The notes beneath the pieces were generated by a model, which was not told the DNA's origin, did no database searches, and saw only the letters and a program-made list of their open reading frames with translations. Shown here in pieces: positions 27,900 to 40,001 of a DNA stretch of 64,000 nt; within the stretch, counting starts at the first letter, position 1; each line of letters begins with the position of its first letter. This DNA is from Ascaris suum (taxonomy: Eukaryota; Nematoda; Chromadorea; Rhabditida; Ascarididae): NCBI GenBank assembly GCA_013433145.1, contig CM024172.1, forward strand, positions 10,378,053-10,442,052, read 5' to 3'. The translations under genes and the position numbers were made by a program.

Positions 27900-30800
27900 C
27901 TTAGAAACTCAGCATCCCATCTTTCAGAGCTTAAATATGAGTCGATTTTGATGACTGATATAAAAACGATTACATAAAGCTATGTGATACAAACTTAACA
28001 CTTTTTATGCTTCCATTATGGCACAAATATTATTCTATTTGCAAACCTATGACAAACATCAGTGCGCTTAACCTATGCAAAGAACAAAAACAGATGCCAT
28101 CAACATATTTAGATTTTTATAGATATCGTTCCACTTCTTTTGTGCTCATAACTTCTATTTTAAGATCTATAGCCTACAAATATTGTGTAATAGACTTCAC
28201 TGTATAATAGACCTTGTGTAATAAACATAAAATTTCAAGTTGCAGTTGAATGATAGATCCAACTTCATTACTGCGTAATAAGTGGTCAATTGTATCAAAG
28301 AGTTACTATCGGTTATCAGATCAGTTTTAACGCGTAGATAAATGTTGCAATCGTATGCGATACGCTTAACAAACAGTTCGAAAATTGTCCTTCTAGAAGG
28401 CAAGTAATCGTTAGTACATTCAAGCACTTTGACGATTGCTATGGTTGTGCGTTTAGACCGATACCTTTATTTTACTTCAATCTAACAAATTGCATCGCAC
28501 AGCTTTATGGGATCGTCTTTGCTTCTTTCTCCGATTCTAGAAACATTCATGCGAAGAGTGATGAGCTTCAAGAAAAGATGGCTTGAAACTTCTTTAGCGT
28601 GCAAACAATTTTATTTACTTTAACATAAAAAGATTTTATCAAAAGGAAGTTCAAAAATCACGAATAGCAACGAAGAAAATCAATGCTGAGCTGACTGCGC
28701 ACTTCACAATTTTGTGTATTTAGACGAATGAGAAAAGTTGCTCGAAAAATGTCTCAGTGCGCTCTTAAATTGTCTTGAATCGACGGATCTGCATTTAGAG
28801 AACAATGATTAATAAAAATCGACGAATAGTCTCCCAAAATAGACGGATCTAAGATATGAGGCTTGTGAAATTCGCAAACTATGGACTTGCCATCGGAGAT
28901 AGCCCAATAAGTTAGAGATCTCGAAAAATTGCTAACATTCTGAAATGCGTTTTTTCCACTCTATTACAAATCATATTATGGTCTTAGTCAATCGGCGCAC
29001 TCATTTATACATCAAAGTTTGCCCGTGATGTTCCCGCAAGTAAGCAGCGCCGGCGGATAATATTTATCCGCAGCAACCGTAAACAAAATATTAATAAAAA
29101 CATGTTAAATAAATTCATCGCCCATCAACTCAATATTGGATGTGCCAAAAATTTGTAATGTTGTCTGAAATCTCCGTCCGATACGCTTGAAATCTTGCAT
29201 CCAGATTAGAGTGATGGTTTGAGTCGCAATAACTTATGGAACGTGATTTCTGAACACATATGCGTTAACACAAATATTCGGAGATATGCCCTAACGTGAA
29301 AGTAGCGTTAAATTTGGCCACTGTGTATATCTTGATAATCGTTCAATTTGCGCAGAAATCTAAAATATAAAACATATAACCGGACTTTTTGTCTGAGAGT
29401 ATTTACTTGAAATTTACACTAATTAAGGGATGAGATTAAATGCGCCTAGAAAGGCATTAATAGACACAAGAGATCTTCCAACAGAATCGAATCAACAATT
29501 CATACTTAAGTGCTTTACAAGTTCATTTCCGTGAAGCCTAGTTAACGATGAAAGACACTCACATTCGATTGTGATGAAATATACCAAAATCATTTGAAAT
29601 ATTCGGAAAAATGGAATGCAACTTATAACTTATCATTTATTGAGACAACTATGAACTCTTATTATCTCTTAAATGGAGTTTATTCTCTTAAATGTAAGTA
29701 ACAAATGAAATTGAAAAAAATCAAGTAAAACACAAAATAATATAATAAACGTAAATAAGTAGAAACGTTGAATAGGTGAATTTTCTTTAGGGAATTTTCC
29801 TCAGAGAAAAGCCTGAAGTAAGTGTTAGCGATGAGATTAACGCTGAAATTCGCTATTAACAAAGAAAACTAAACACATTGCAATTGTCATGAATTTTGCT
29901 CATCATTGCAAAGAAAAAAAAATCAATAAAATTAAAAAAATTTCTCCAAGAAATCGATAAGATGCATATTGTTTTTTTTTTCTCGCGAACATTGACCTAA
30001 ATTAAGAGTCGATTGACGTTGTCAATTTACCACCAACACACAATCAATGTATACAATACAACGTAGAGAACATTATAAAAATGGGACAACAAAGTAACGC
30101 TCCATTTTTTTTTTTCAAAGCCAAGCGAGAATTTAGCGACAACTTTAGAGAATTTAGTGAAACGCATCGATTCACACATCACATGCCTAAATATACGTAT
30201 GTACATGTTTTCAAGTATATTTTCTAATTTTAATTCATGTGAATTCCACTGAATTTGTAATTGTAAACTATTATGGAGAAGAATGTATATAACGATGGTA
30301 ATGCTCGAGAATCAGAGTTCACCTCAGTATATCAAGTGTGCAAAAACATACGAAAGAGGAAGGAAATATACGAAAAAATTCATCTATATTATTGCAAGTG
30401 ACAGAGGTGCATTGTGCACCACCTTGTTGGTTTAAAAAAAACACTTTTCGTGAAAGTTATGTATGAGTCGTAGGGTCAACCAAAATATCACTATATTGTT
30501 GCGCATGTTTTTTTTTCTTCCAATTTTTCGTCTGTTTATGAAAATATTAGCTGAACGAGTGGAATATAGATGTGGAGATCGAGCCATCTACCTGCATCTT
30601 CGCTCACCTTATTTAGATACTATTTTTAATGCTCACTGAGGTATCATTCATCATTTTTAATGCTCACTGGCTTAATGACCCAAACTTTACGCGCTTTTTT
30701 AAGGACAATAGGCTATCGTGTCGATGAGCGAAAAACATTTTCATTAGTGGTGCCATAACTCCATAGAAAAAAAAACTCATTCACTGCATAAAAATGTAAG

Positions 30801-31070
30801 ACAAGCAACTGTATTAGGAAATTATGCATAAACGAGCGATATTCCAATATTCCTAACAAATGGGAAATGCTATATTTACAAAAGTTTTTGCGGAGATAAA
30901 ATAGAATATTACGACCCAGTTGGAATGTGGCATTTGCTTTTAGAATATGACTAAAACAACTAATCAAAGAACAGTTCAGTGGAAAATATTATTGAGTTTT
31001 TAAAAACTACCTCGAATGCGATAATCTTGAGGCTAAATGAATTCAAAACTATAACAAAAAGCTGATATGA
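27900..31070. other. Gene-poor AT-rich stretch
   Basis: No supportable exon on either strand. A short tandem duplication (units containing TTTTTAATGCTCACTG) lies at about 30625-30670. Confidence 0.5.
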
Positions 31071-31073
31071 ACG

Positions 31074-31494
31074 CTAAAGAAATACAGCAATAATGGTGAA
31101 AAAGCAGGAAAAAGCAAATTTTGTCGGAAATACAGGCATAACGTCTATTAAGATATTGCAATGACATTCGTCATACACAATCTGCAGAACTTCCGACGAA
31201 CCACAAGGAATGACAGGAGACGCTGTTGTGATATTCACAAAAGAAGTGACCACAAAGAAACGAACGATGTCGGTCATAGCCACTTGCTAAAAGACTGCCA
31301 ACGGTCAGTTGGAAACTTGTTCCAATGATCTTTTCATCGGTATTCTTCACCCCTCCAACGATCAACCATCAGCCATCAACGAATCAATCGTTGCGTCCCA
31401 CTTGAATTCTCTCAGCCTCCCTCGCCGATTATCCTCTGCTGAACGTTGCCTTGGATATAGTGTTTGTCTATCCAAAAATGAAACTAAAGTCTAG
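31074..31494. other. GC-richer patch open in several frames on both strands
   Basis: The minus strand has an ATG-initiated frame, 31277-31074 (67 residues, hydrophobic start). An acceptor-like TTTTAG lies nine bases before the ATG. The plus strand is also open at 31309-31494 behind a CAG. Because three or more frames look equally coding-like, I cannot choose. One short trans-spliced secreted-protein gene on the minus strand is the most economical reading. Confidence 0.25.
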
Positions 31495-32967
31495 TCCGTA
31501 ACTTAGACCGAATCACATAATAATATTGCATCTAATCATTTTTTTTTCATCAGTACTTTTATAGAGAGAGTACTTTTTTCAATAGTTCTCTTTAAAAACA
31601 GCCAGTTATGAAAGTATTCGGAACTTATGTGTGACCAATTTCGTGTTGAGTTAATTTTCAAACATCTGCCATTTATCATACGCAATTTCCCAGTGTCCGA
31701 GGAATAAACTCCAATGAGTCATTCATTCTACGAAGGAAGTATTTCTCCGTTTCATAAAATTTGCTGATTTTTCCTAAAAGTGAAATAAAAAATCGACTTT
31801 TTCAAGTTTTTTTATAGTCATGCAAGCATTTTTCAAAAAATCAAGTGTTAAACCGCAGGAAATGATATAAAATAGGCAAATGTATATCATAAAATCCCAT
31901 TCTACAATCTACTCAACGTCATGATTTCAGAAACTTTGAACAGCAGTTTTAAAAAAATTTAAATACACGTTAAAAATTCGTTTTTCGTATATTCTAAACC
32001 GACTTTACTCTCGTATATTCAGTCGGCAAATAGGCGACCGATAATTAACGTCAATCATAGGTAGCCTTGGAAAATAGTCATCCAATCGGCATATAACACT
32101 CTATTTCCGACATTTATCGCTGATTTTAGTTATTAAAAAGATTCGAACGTTTCATTAAGCGGGGATCATATTTCGGCAAACATTAACCGGTTTTGCCTTT
32201 CAGTGCTGATTTTTATCGGCGCACAATTTTTTAATCGCACCAACCAATAGTGCGACTTGCTGACGCGTTCGATGAAATAAACGATTATTTTCACATTTGC
32301 CACAAGAGTGTTCTTTATTTATTGCTGACCTTCAAATCAATCCTATATTTGCATTGTTTTTTCTTCATCGCAATATTGGGCATTCCGTTTTGTACATCCG
32401 TGATTCATTCAACTGCATACTTGTGCGATAACCGGCACCAATCTAAATAATACAGGTGGCATCGAAAATGCTGTCTTCCGGGGTTTGTTCAATCTCGTTC
32501 AGGACCCATGAAATTCGGAAGAACGCCCCGAACTTCGTCAACGCACTACAGTTTTAAGAGCCCAAATTTGAAGACTTTGAATTATGAGAAGACAGCAAGA
32601 ATTTCGCCGAAGGTCTGTCATTCTTGAGCGTGCCGAAGTAGAAAATTTCTCTGCTTTTCTTGAGTTTCTTTGTCTGTCGAAAATTTCTCTGCGTTTCTAG
32701 GTGGGAGGTGAGCTCGCATCAACGAATGATATCAACGCATAAACAGTTAGCCGTATGTGCGTTCTGTCTTTGTACATTGTTTTCGTCCAATGAATCATCT
32801 CAATGTACTCAATTTCCATTAGTATAACGACGAATGTAGGCACGCCAAGTAATTTCTTGATGGGCACTTTTTGCAAAGGAAAATTCCATAAGACGCTCTA
32901 ATAAATGGCGTTAACAAATTGAAATCGTTCGTTCAACAGATGTAATCAGTCTGGAGGTGGCATCCAA

Positions 32968-32983
32968 CCCCCCCCCCCCCCCC
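32968..32983. repeat. Poly-C tract (C16)
   Basis: Sixteen C residues on the plus strand, in an intergenic stretch. Confidence 0.97.
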
Positions 32984-33237
32984 ATTAGTGCTATATCATT
33001 ATATAGCATACGAAGACACATTCTCTTCTCACTGACTATAAAAACCCTTCAAAAACAAGTCCGCCTGAGGTGAATTCAGTTGTATGCCAATAACACCAGT
33101 TTAACTGGACAGTGATCTAATTAGTCACATGATATAAGTGAGCGAAAAGGCGCTTATTGGATTACCTGAGCGTCTAATTATTATCCGCGAAGTATGGAAA
33201 AATATATGTCGGTGTTGAAAATTTCCTTCAGAATACC

Positions 33238-35594
33238 TTAAATAGTCATCATACATTCGCTTTTAGTGCATATATGAGCGTTGAGAAAAAAATGAACGCT
33301 AATTATTAGCGAACAAGTACTGAAAAAAATGATGAATTCGAGACGGCAATTTTTCGACTTTTTTTTCTGTGACAATGGAAAGCTCATTCTGGCTGCAGCA
33401 GCTTGCTGTTGGACTGAGCCGAATTCTGACTCATTGATAAATCCAGATGATGCAGTAGCCGATCTCAAAGCTCTATGTTAGATCAGCTAATATTGTAAGC
33501 ATTTTCCGGCAGTCGAAAATCGAGTCGAACATACGGAACGCACGAAAAAGAATATCAATATTTGAAATGGAACACGCTTAGCCGCTTGATAAAAACAACG
33601 TGATGAGACATAAGATCAACTGCTTTCATTGAGAATGCCTATAAACGGGAATCTGAGTGCGCCTATATATTAATTATGAGGCAACTTCGTAGTATTCTGT
33701 GAGGTGCTTCATAGAGGACTGGATTCAATCAGGATATTGGCCGGTTGCAGTAGAGAGGAGAGGAGATCATGCTGAGCTGGAGTCATCAAAAGTATAGCGC
33801 ATATTACGCAGAATTCATGATGACTGCGTGACGAAGAGAGCGTCGTAGATGTATATTTACTAGCGGAATTGGGGCCAAGAACTGTACGAGCTAACTCGCT
33901 TCCTTTGCAACTCCTATATGTTATCGGCGCATTGTGATAAGGTATGAAACAATTTCCCAGTGCTATCTAAGCCATCGAACAGTTACCTCTGGCAACATCT
34001 CAAAGGGGAGCGTTAACTGTAGATCAGCAATGGCGCACTTCAGTGTTTAAGCCGACGCTTTTTTTGGCTCTGAGGCAATTTTGGTTCACGATCAACGTCA
34101 CGCCAACCAGCTATGCGACTGGCGCATATTGATGACGTTTAAGCACTAATTACTCAGCATCCTTGAACATTCTCAGATCATCTTCAAAATCCATGCTGAA
34201 TGGAATCGTTTTCTTAATTGGCTTGCTCTAAATGACAATCAACCTCACTATCATCTCCCTACCTTCAACACACCTTCAGACACCTCTGCTTTGCCATTCA
34301 AGGGGCAGATGCTGCATTAACACTCCGAAGCTTTCATTTTTGCATCTATCTGGGGCTATGTTTTGATTGTTGTCTTAATGAGTAGTTTGTGGATACTGTG
34401 ATCGTGGTAACAAACAGACAACTTACTTTCCGTTTGTGCTATATTTCAGGCAAAGTTATCGTTCACTGTGTCTATTAAAGACATCAAAGAATGGGAGTAA
34501 AATTTTATGCACAGAGGAAAGAATATAAGTGAGACGTTGCGATGCTGCTGGAAGTATTTTGAAAGGAAGAGAAATCGACATCCTCACTCACAAAATTTCA
34601 ATTCTCCCGGTCACGTGAATGAATTCACTTGCAGTGCTCCTTCGCCCTTGTGTATTCGCTTTCGAAGGCGTTATAGAGGCTTCGTGGCGAGATACACGAG
34701 CGACTGGAGTTTTGCGGCCATGGATCTGGCGAATCAATTCCAGTGACTCAGGTGATAAATAGCCTTCTAAATCCGCGAAATTATCATCAATAGCCTGCAA
34801 CTTTTCACCATCCACTTTTTGCGTTTCCAATGGTGTTAGTTCCAGTGATCCAAAGCGGATTGAATTTCCTGAAAACCGCATCGTCTCACACAAGTTTTGC
34901 ATCAGTGGTGAACAATGAAAATCTCTTACCATGGCCAGAGATTTTTCTCAGAAAAAAATGCCGGTAACGAAAATATGGCATGCTATAAAACTTGTTACGT
35001 GATCAACCACTTAAGTCGTCTCTATGATCACATGAAACTGGTCGAAAAATTTTTCTCGAACAAGATGAATAAGTAGATTATTAGTTGCAGGCTGTTATGG
35101 GTGTTGCAGGCCTAATCAGTTATAAGCAGGAGTTATCTTTCACGACTGACTTACAACGTACGACCACTCTATGATTTCGCGCGATATTACCTGGCTTCTG
35201 ATAAAGGTGTGCCAACTATCGAAAATGAAGCGGTGGATTTATTCGCTAAAGTGGTCAATTGTGAGCCCATACGTGAACAAGTAATTTGCGCCCAATTTGG
35301 ACCGCTAGAATCATTATCTTCCACATTCATCATACAAATAAACCACTAAAGTCTCATATGAAATAAACATGAAATGCATTTTGCAAGCTTGCTTTCATGT
35401 TCCATTAGAGGACATAAGAAGCAGTCAATGCACATGAATCGTCTTCTCTAACAAGGGATATTGCAACGAAATTAATTTCAAAATTATGGAACTGCCATAA
35501 CATATTTTATACGCATATCAATACGTTCAAGCCAAGCACCTCTTAAGGGAGTATCAGTGTTGACCTCATCCATCTTCGCTGGAAGGGAACTCAT
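33238..35594 (-). CDS. Three-exon gene, about 197 residues, family unknown
   Basis: Exons are 35594-35513, 34868-34592 and 33472-33238. All junctions keep phase: ATG C/GT joined to CAG/GA gives Arg, and TT/GTGAGT joined to TAG/A gives Leu. A strong acceptor (AATGCTTTCAG, at 35626) lies 31 bases before the ATG, so the mRNA is probably trans-spliced. Exon 2 is the firmest part. It is hydrophilic and partly helical (DNFADLEGYLSPESLELIRQ), followed by a basic Ser/Thr-rich linker. Exon 3 starts Ala/Gln/Ser-rich with a KKKSK basic cluster and ends in a hydrophobic, less coding-like tail, so the true end may be a donor inside it. No family is recognised. Between exons 1 and 2, at about 35.15-35.35 kb, both strands carry open frames with splice-like ends that do not fit this gene's phase. 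Confidence 0.5.
33540..34450 (+). other. GC-richer patch with broken coding-like frames
   Basis: On the plus strand one frame at about 33885-34145 reads as protein for about 85 codons with a single stop. Shorter coding-like pieces flank it in other frames. There are no convincing splice sites. It could be a decayed transposon or gene lying in the second intron of the minus-strand gene. I do not recognise a domain. Confidence 0.2.
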
Positions 35595-37640
35595 ATTTGT
35601 TACATCGATCGTCTCGTGCGTTCCTCTGAAAGCATTTACTCTTTGTGTTTTATTATATTTTTTGGCGAAAACGAAAACCTTATTTACAGACCAAGAGTTA
35701 ATGTGCAACGCGGAACTTAATTGAGTGCAACTGCGTAGTGAACATATGAGAGACGAGATGTTACATGAGGATCAAATTACAAGCTTGAAGGAGAGTGGTG
35801 GAGGATTTTAATGAGAAGAAATCTGTCTGGGATATAGCAGTCATATAGAAGCAGAAGAAAAGAGATGAAGAATAAGAAAAAACGTGCTAAATATGGTTGA
35901 TGAGAACATGAGCACATAAACACTAGCAACGTAGACGATTTGGCAATCGTGATCTTAGGATCACTGCGCATGCCCGAGTGAACAACTAGGAGGAGAAGAT
36001 GTGGACAAATCAGAGCATTGCCATTGGCATCATTTCGTCATGAAAGACTTTTTCCGCAATTCATTGAATTTAAACAGTGGGTTTGACCACTTTGTTGAAG
36101 TTGGCGAGTGCAAATCGATTTTATTTTTAAGAACGGTATTTCACGACCGCGTCGAATATTCTCTCCTCACAATGTTCTAGCAATTTCTCATCACAACAAA
36201 TTATACCCGTCACCTTTGAATATATTATCCCTGTATTTAGCGCTATCCCATCCTTTTTTCCCCGTCAACAACCAGATTATATCCCAGTTGAGGATGTGAT
36301 TAGACGAACTGAACTTGAGCGCTTGATGCTCTGAGCGCAGTCACTATCGTTTCACTTCCTAAGTTTTGTTTTGTGTGCGGCGTACGTGTGTGCTAATCAT
36401 GACTGGAGACGGCGTAAAATGATTGGTTATCAGTGATGATTATGTAACCGCCTAAAAATATTTTCGCTCCTTCAACTGATCAGCCGGAACACAATATCGA
36501 TGGTGATGAGGCAATCATTTAATTCGCATTTCTAGTACTTCACAAAACATCTTTTCTAGTTGCTTAATTGTGCACTCGAAACAACAGCTGTTCGAATCGA
36601 AGCTTTTCAGTTACAAATCACCAAGAACTCTTAAGTTTAATCAATTAGCTCTTGAGATATAATCATTTAAGCTCAGTGAGCTTTGAGGCAAAAGTATGTT
36701 TTCAATTTGGTGGATAGCAATTTTTTTCCCATGAGAGCGATTTATTGTTGTTACTTAAATATGCTGCACTCATTACTATCGCATTCACTGTTGATGTATT
36801 CATCAGAAGCTATAGGACAATTAATGCCATTTTCAATTAAATGCATTTTTCTCAGAGACCATGAACTATTTCAATTAACATTGCTTGAAAAATAGAAAAA
36901 AAAAACAATGCAAGAACTCATTCAGATAAAAGCAACGTAGATAAATGAAACAGTGTGCAAAACTTTTCGAAAATTGTTGCATTTATAGGCTAATTTGTGA
37001 GGGAATCATTCCACAATGCTATATCATCCCGAATTAAAAGAGTATGGAAGAAAAACTAACGATGATCGCAATTCATCGTTGGCAGATCCTGAAAATTCCA
37101 ATACTGCATATGAAAAGTAGATACAAAGATTTATTGGGCATATATGCAAATTCGAAAGTATCGATTTATTAAGCCAAGAATCACAGGTTCGTGTGCAATA
37201 AAAAGCAAAGCTGGGTTTTTTTTTGAAAGAGTATCTTTGATCCGCAAATATAATGCAAAAATGGAAAAGAAAATGTGGAAACTGTGTTGAGAAAATGTAG
37301 CGGACAATTTTACGACTAAAATAGACACAAAAACAAACAAAAGCGATTTTTAAGTTGAGTTCCGAATAATGGAGTAACTGCCTAGAAAACGATATTTCCT
37401 CGATCCCATAATGTCAGGAACGCATCGAAAACTGGCGGCGTCATGAGGAATGGCTATCAATCTATTTCGTTCGGCATAACGCAGAAGTTTTTGAAAGCTG
37501 AATAAAGCTTAACTCTGGGACCAGTCTAGTACCTGCAGAAAGTTGAATAGTAATAGAAGCAACAGATTTCATTTTCCCGCATAACGATATGATAATGAAC
37601 AGACCTTTTTGGATAGCAATGCAGATAACAACCACTTGAA
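35595..37640. other. Intergenic stretch without supportable genes
   Basis: Upstream region of the three-exon minus-strand gene. Only short scattered frames are visible, and no repeats longer than simple runs. Confidence 0.5.
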
Positions 37641-37645
37641 GCCTG

Positions 37646-38109
37646 GTGATCGTTCCTGTCATCATTCTATTTTATGCGTTGACCGGTTTCCTAACTAGCT
37701 ACGAGCTTGGAATGGCCTACCTCAGTGTTGCGGATGACCAGACAACGGTCATCATTATGAGCGGGGCGTCTATTTATATAGTTGTGGTGGGATTAATGCC
37801 GATGATTATGAGTGATGGGTATGGCAATTTCCAGTTTATGCAACAGAGAAATTCACTAACTAGATTTGCCTTGTCACATATAGTAAGCGCACTATGCACT
37901 TCCACGCGCTGGTCACTTTCGCCGCCCAACGAACTCTCTATATGACACCAACGATGCGTGAGCAATACTGCGTTGACATATACCGGACGGCAGCATACGA
38001 CAGGTTCTTTAATAGCAGCAAAATTTTGAGCGCATCATTTTCCAGTATTTTTAAGGCTCGAAAAGCAAGTTTATCACCTCCTCTTTCCTACAAATGCATC
38101 GGGATATGA
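37646..38109 (+). pseudogene. Membrane-protein-like exon with an out-of-frame continuation
   Basis: A plus-strand frame from about 37640 to a GTAAGC donor at 37880 encodes two hydrophobic segments (VIVPVIILFYALTGFL and TVIIMSGASIYIVVVGLMPM) separated by a polar loop. Directly past the donor, a second frame at 37894-38109 again reads as protein (containing TLYMTPTMREQYCVDIY) and ends at a TGA. The two parts are in different frames. Either the first is a spliced exon and the second is chance, or a multi-span membrane-receptor or transporter gene has been broken by a frameshift. The hydrophobic pattern resembles nematode seven-span chemoreceptors, but that is inference only. The upstream acceptor is weak. 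Confidence 0.3.
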
Positions 38110-38426
38110 GATGAATTGCCAGAATACTTAGGTAAGGAGGAAATTGCTGTGGAATTCTTGTATTTGCATTATTTAAAAATAGTGTGAACTGTAGGCGTTT
38201 TGGTTTATAAATGCTAACGAGTCATGCATGATTTGGTACAATTTTCGAGAGCGTTCCACGACATCCGTCAGTCAACATATGTGCAAGATTATGCTGGCAT
38301 CGCTGCGTTCAACTCGCAGATCTCAGAGAGTAGTGTTAAATTATTTGTAAACCTCTTCCCCTTGCGCTATGCCTGAAAGTACATGTGCATTGGGAAGGCA
38401 CTTGCGAATATACGTCCACAGAGTTC

Positions 38427-38543
<117 letters not shown>

Positions 38544-39601
38544 CTTCTTTTCGAACATAAGTCCGCTTTGGAAAGATGTGAATGCAGATGCTTTTGGGCT
38601 TGGTGAACATGATAATGAAGAAGTCATTCACGATAAATGTGTCACGAGTTGTCTAAATTTCATAGTTTTAACAGCTCGTTCTGAAAAGATGAACTAAACA
38701 CAACTCTACACTCTTTTCATGAAAGAAAGCCTTAGCCAAACCGAAGCTTATTATTATTTTTTCAATATGTGACGTGGGAAACATACACAAGGTATATAGA
38801 TGAGAGTATCAAGGCAGCTCGCAGAACAGACGATGAAAACAACAACAAAAGAAAGGGCAAACCTCCACGAAGCGTTAGCGCTGTAGCAAGCATCAAAAAC
38901 CACATTGCTGAACGCGAAAGGGCAGCGAAAGTATGAAGTTCATAACGGTTTTAAAAACGAGTGGGTGTAATATCGAAATTGCACATTGGAGATGCTTAGA
39001 ACAACAAACTAAAAGGGTGCAGAATGCTATGTTGAGTTGGAACCGATGTCTATGTTACAGCTTACAGCCTATTACTTCATGACCTATCAAAAAAGAAGTA
39101 CTTGAAAAGAGACATTTTCTTTATATGGTATTTACACAAACACTTTTACAGGTACACATACGGAGGATAAAAGCATTACTAACGAAACGTTGAATTTGTC
39201 TAGGAGAGAATGAGCTGAAGTGAAGAAACCGAAAAATGGCGGTACATCTCAATTTTTTAATGCAGTGGACATAACTGAAGATTACACCTACAGCATGAGA
39301 AGTGTCCTAGGGAAGCCATCTACTTGATTCCTGTTAATGATAGTTAAATTTTATGCGTTATTTCTTCTTCAGCTTATTCTTGCGCACTTCTCTTTCATTG
39401 TCGAGATTTTTGCTCGAATCGTGAATAAAAGATCAACTGTTATCTCCGAAATTTCCTCTCCAGTTGAAGAGGAATTTCCAGAAAATGAAAAATTACTTTC
39501 ACAGAACCACGAAGGCATCAAACTAATTTCAGTTTATTTAAGTGCACCTTTTTTATACGCATGTTTGTCCGAAATGACTAGAAAATTCCTGAAGTCTTTT
39601 T

Positions 39602-39663
39602 TTCCTAGACCACATCACACGTTGAGAGGCTAAAATCTCTCAACGCGTGGTGTGATCGAGGAA
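39602..39663. repeat. 62-nt hairpin (27-nt arms, 8-nt loop)
   Basis: Arms 39602-39628 and 39637-39663 are inverted copies with four differences, of which one gives a G-U pair on the plus strand and two on the minus strand. The loop is GCTAAAAT. It lies in a region with no supported gene. Size fits a microRNA-like precursor or a foldback element. The inner arm (CTCTCAACGCGTGGTGTGAT) matches no microRNA I know. Confidence 0.8.
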
Positions 39664-39907
39664 TTTTTTCCTTGTTGTTCATCATTTCATAAATTCAGAA
39701 GATGCTCTTCGACAAAAAGTTCATAGTTCAATAGCAGCGATACTTGGAGAGTGAGGAAGGAAAACTCAGCTTAGAGTTCTGCCGCCTTTTGATTGTTATT
39801 GAAGTGACAGCTGTGTGATGAGGTTCGAGGCTATATTGCGTGGATATTTTTGCAAAAATACTGATAGCATATAGGTATACAAAAGCTGTGATTATAGAAT
39901 GCAAATG

Positions 39908-40001
39908 TTGAATTGATTTCCGGTAGAAAATGACAATAGATCTCTCCAGAAATATTGAATTGACTTCCGGAAAAAAAATGACGATAGAGCTCTCCGGAAT
40001 T
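39908..40001. repeat. Tandem pair of a 47-bp unit
   Basis: Units 39908-39954 and 39955-40001 share the layout TTGAATTGA..TTCCGG...AATGAC.ATAGA.CTCTCC with scattered substitutions. It is an old local duplication in noncoding sequence. Confidence 0.85.
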
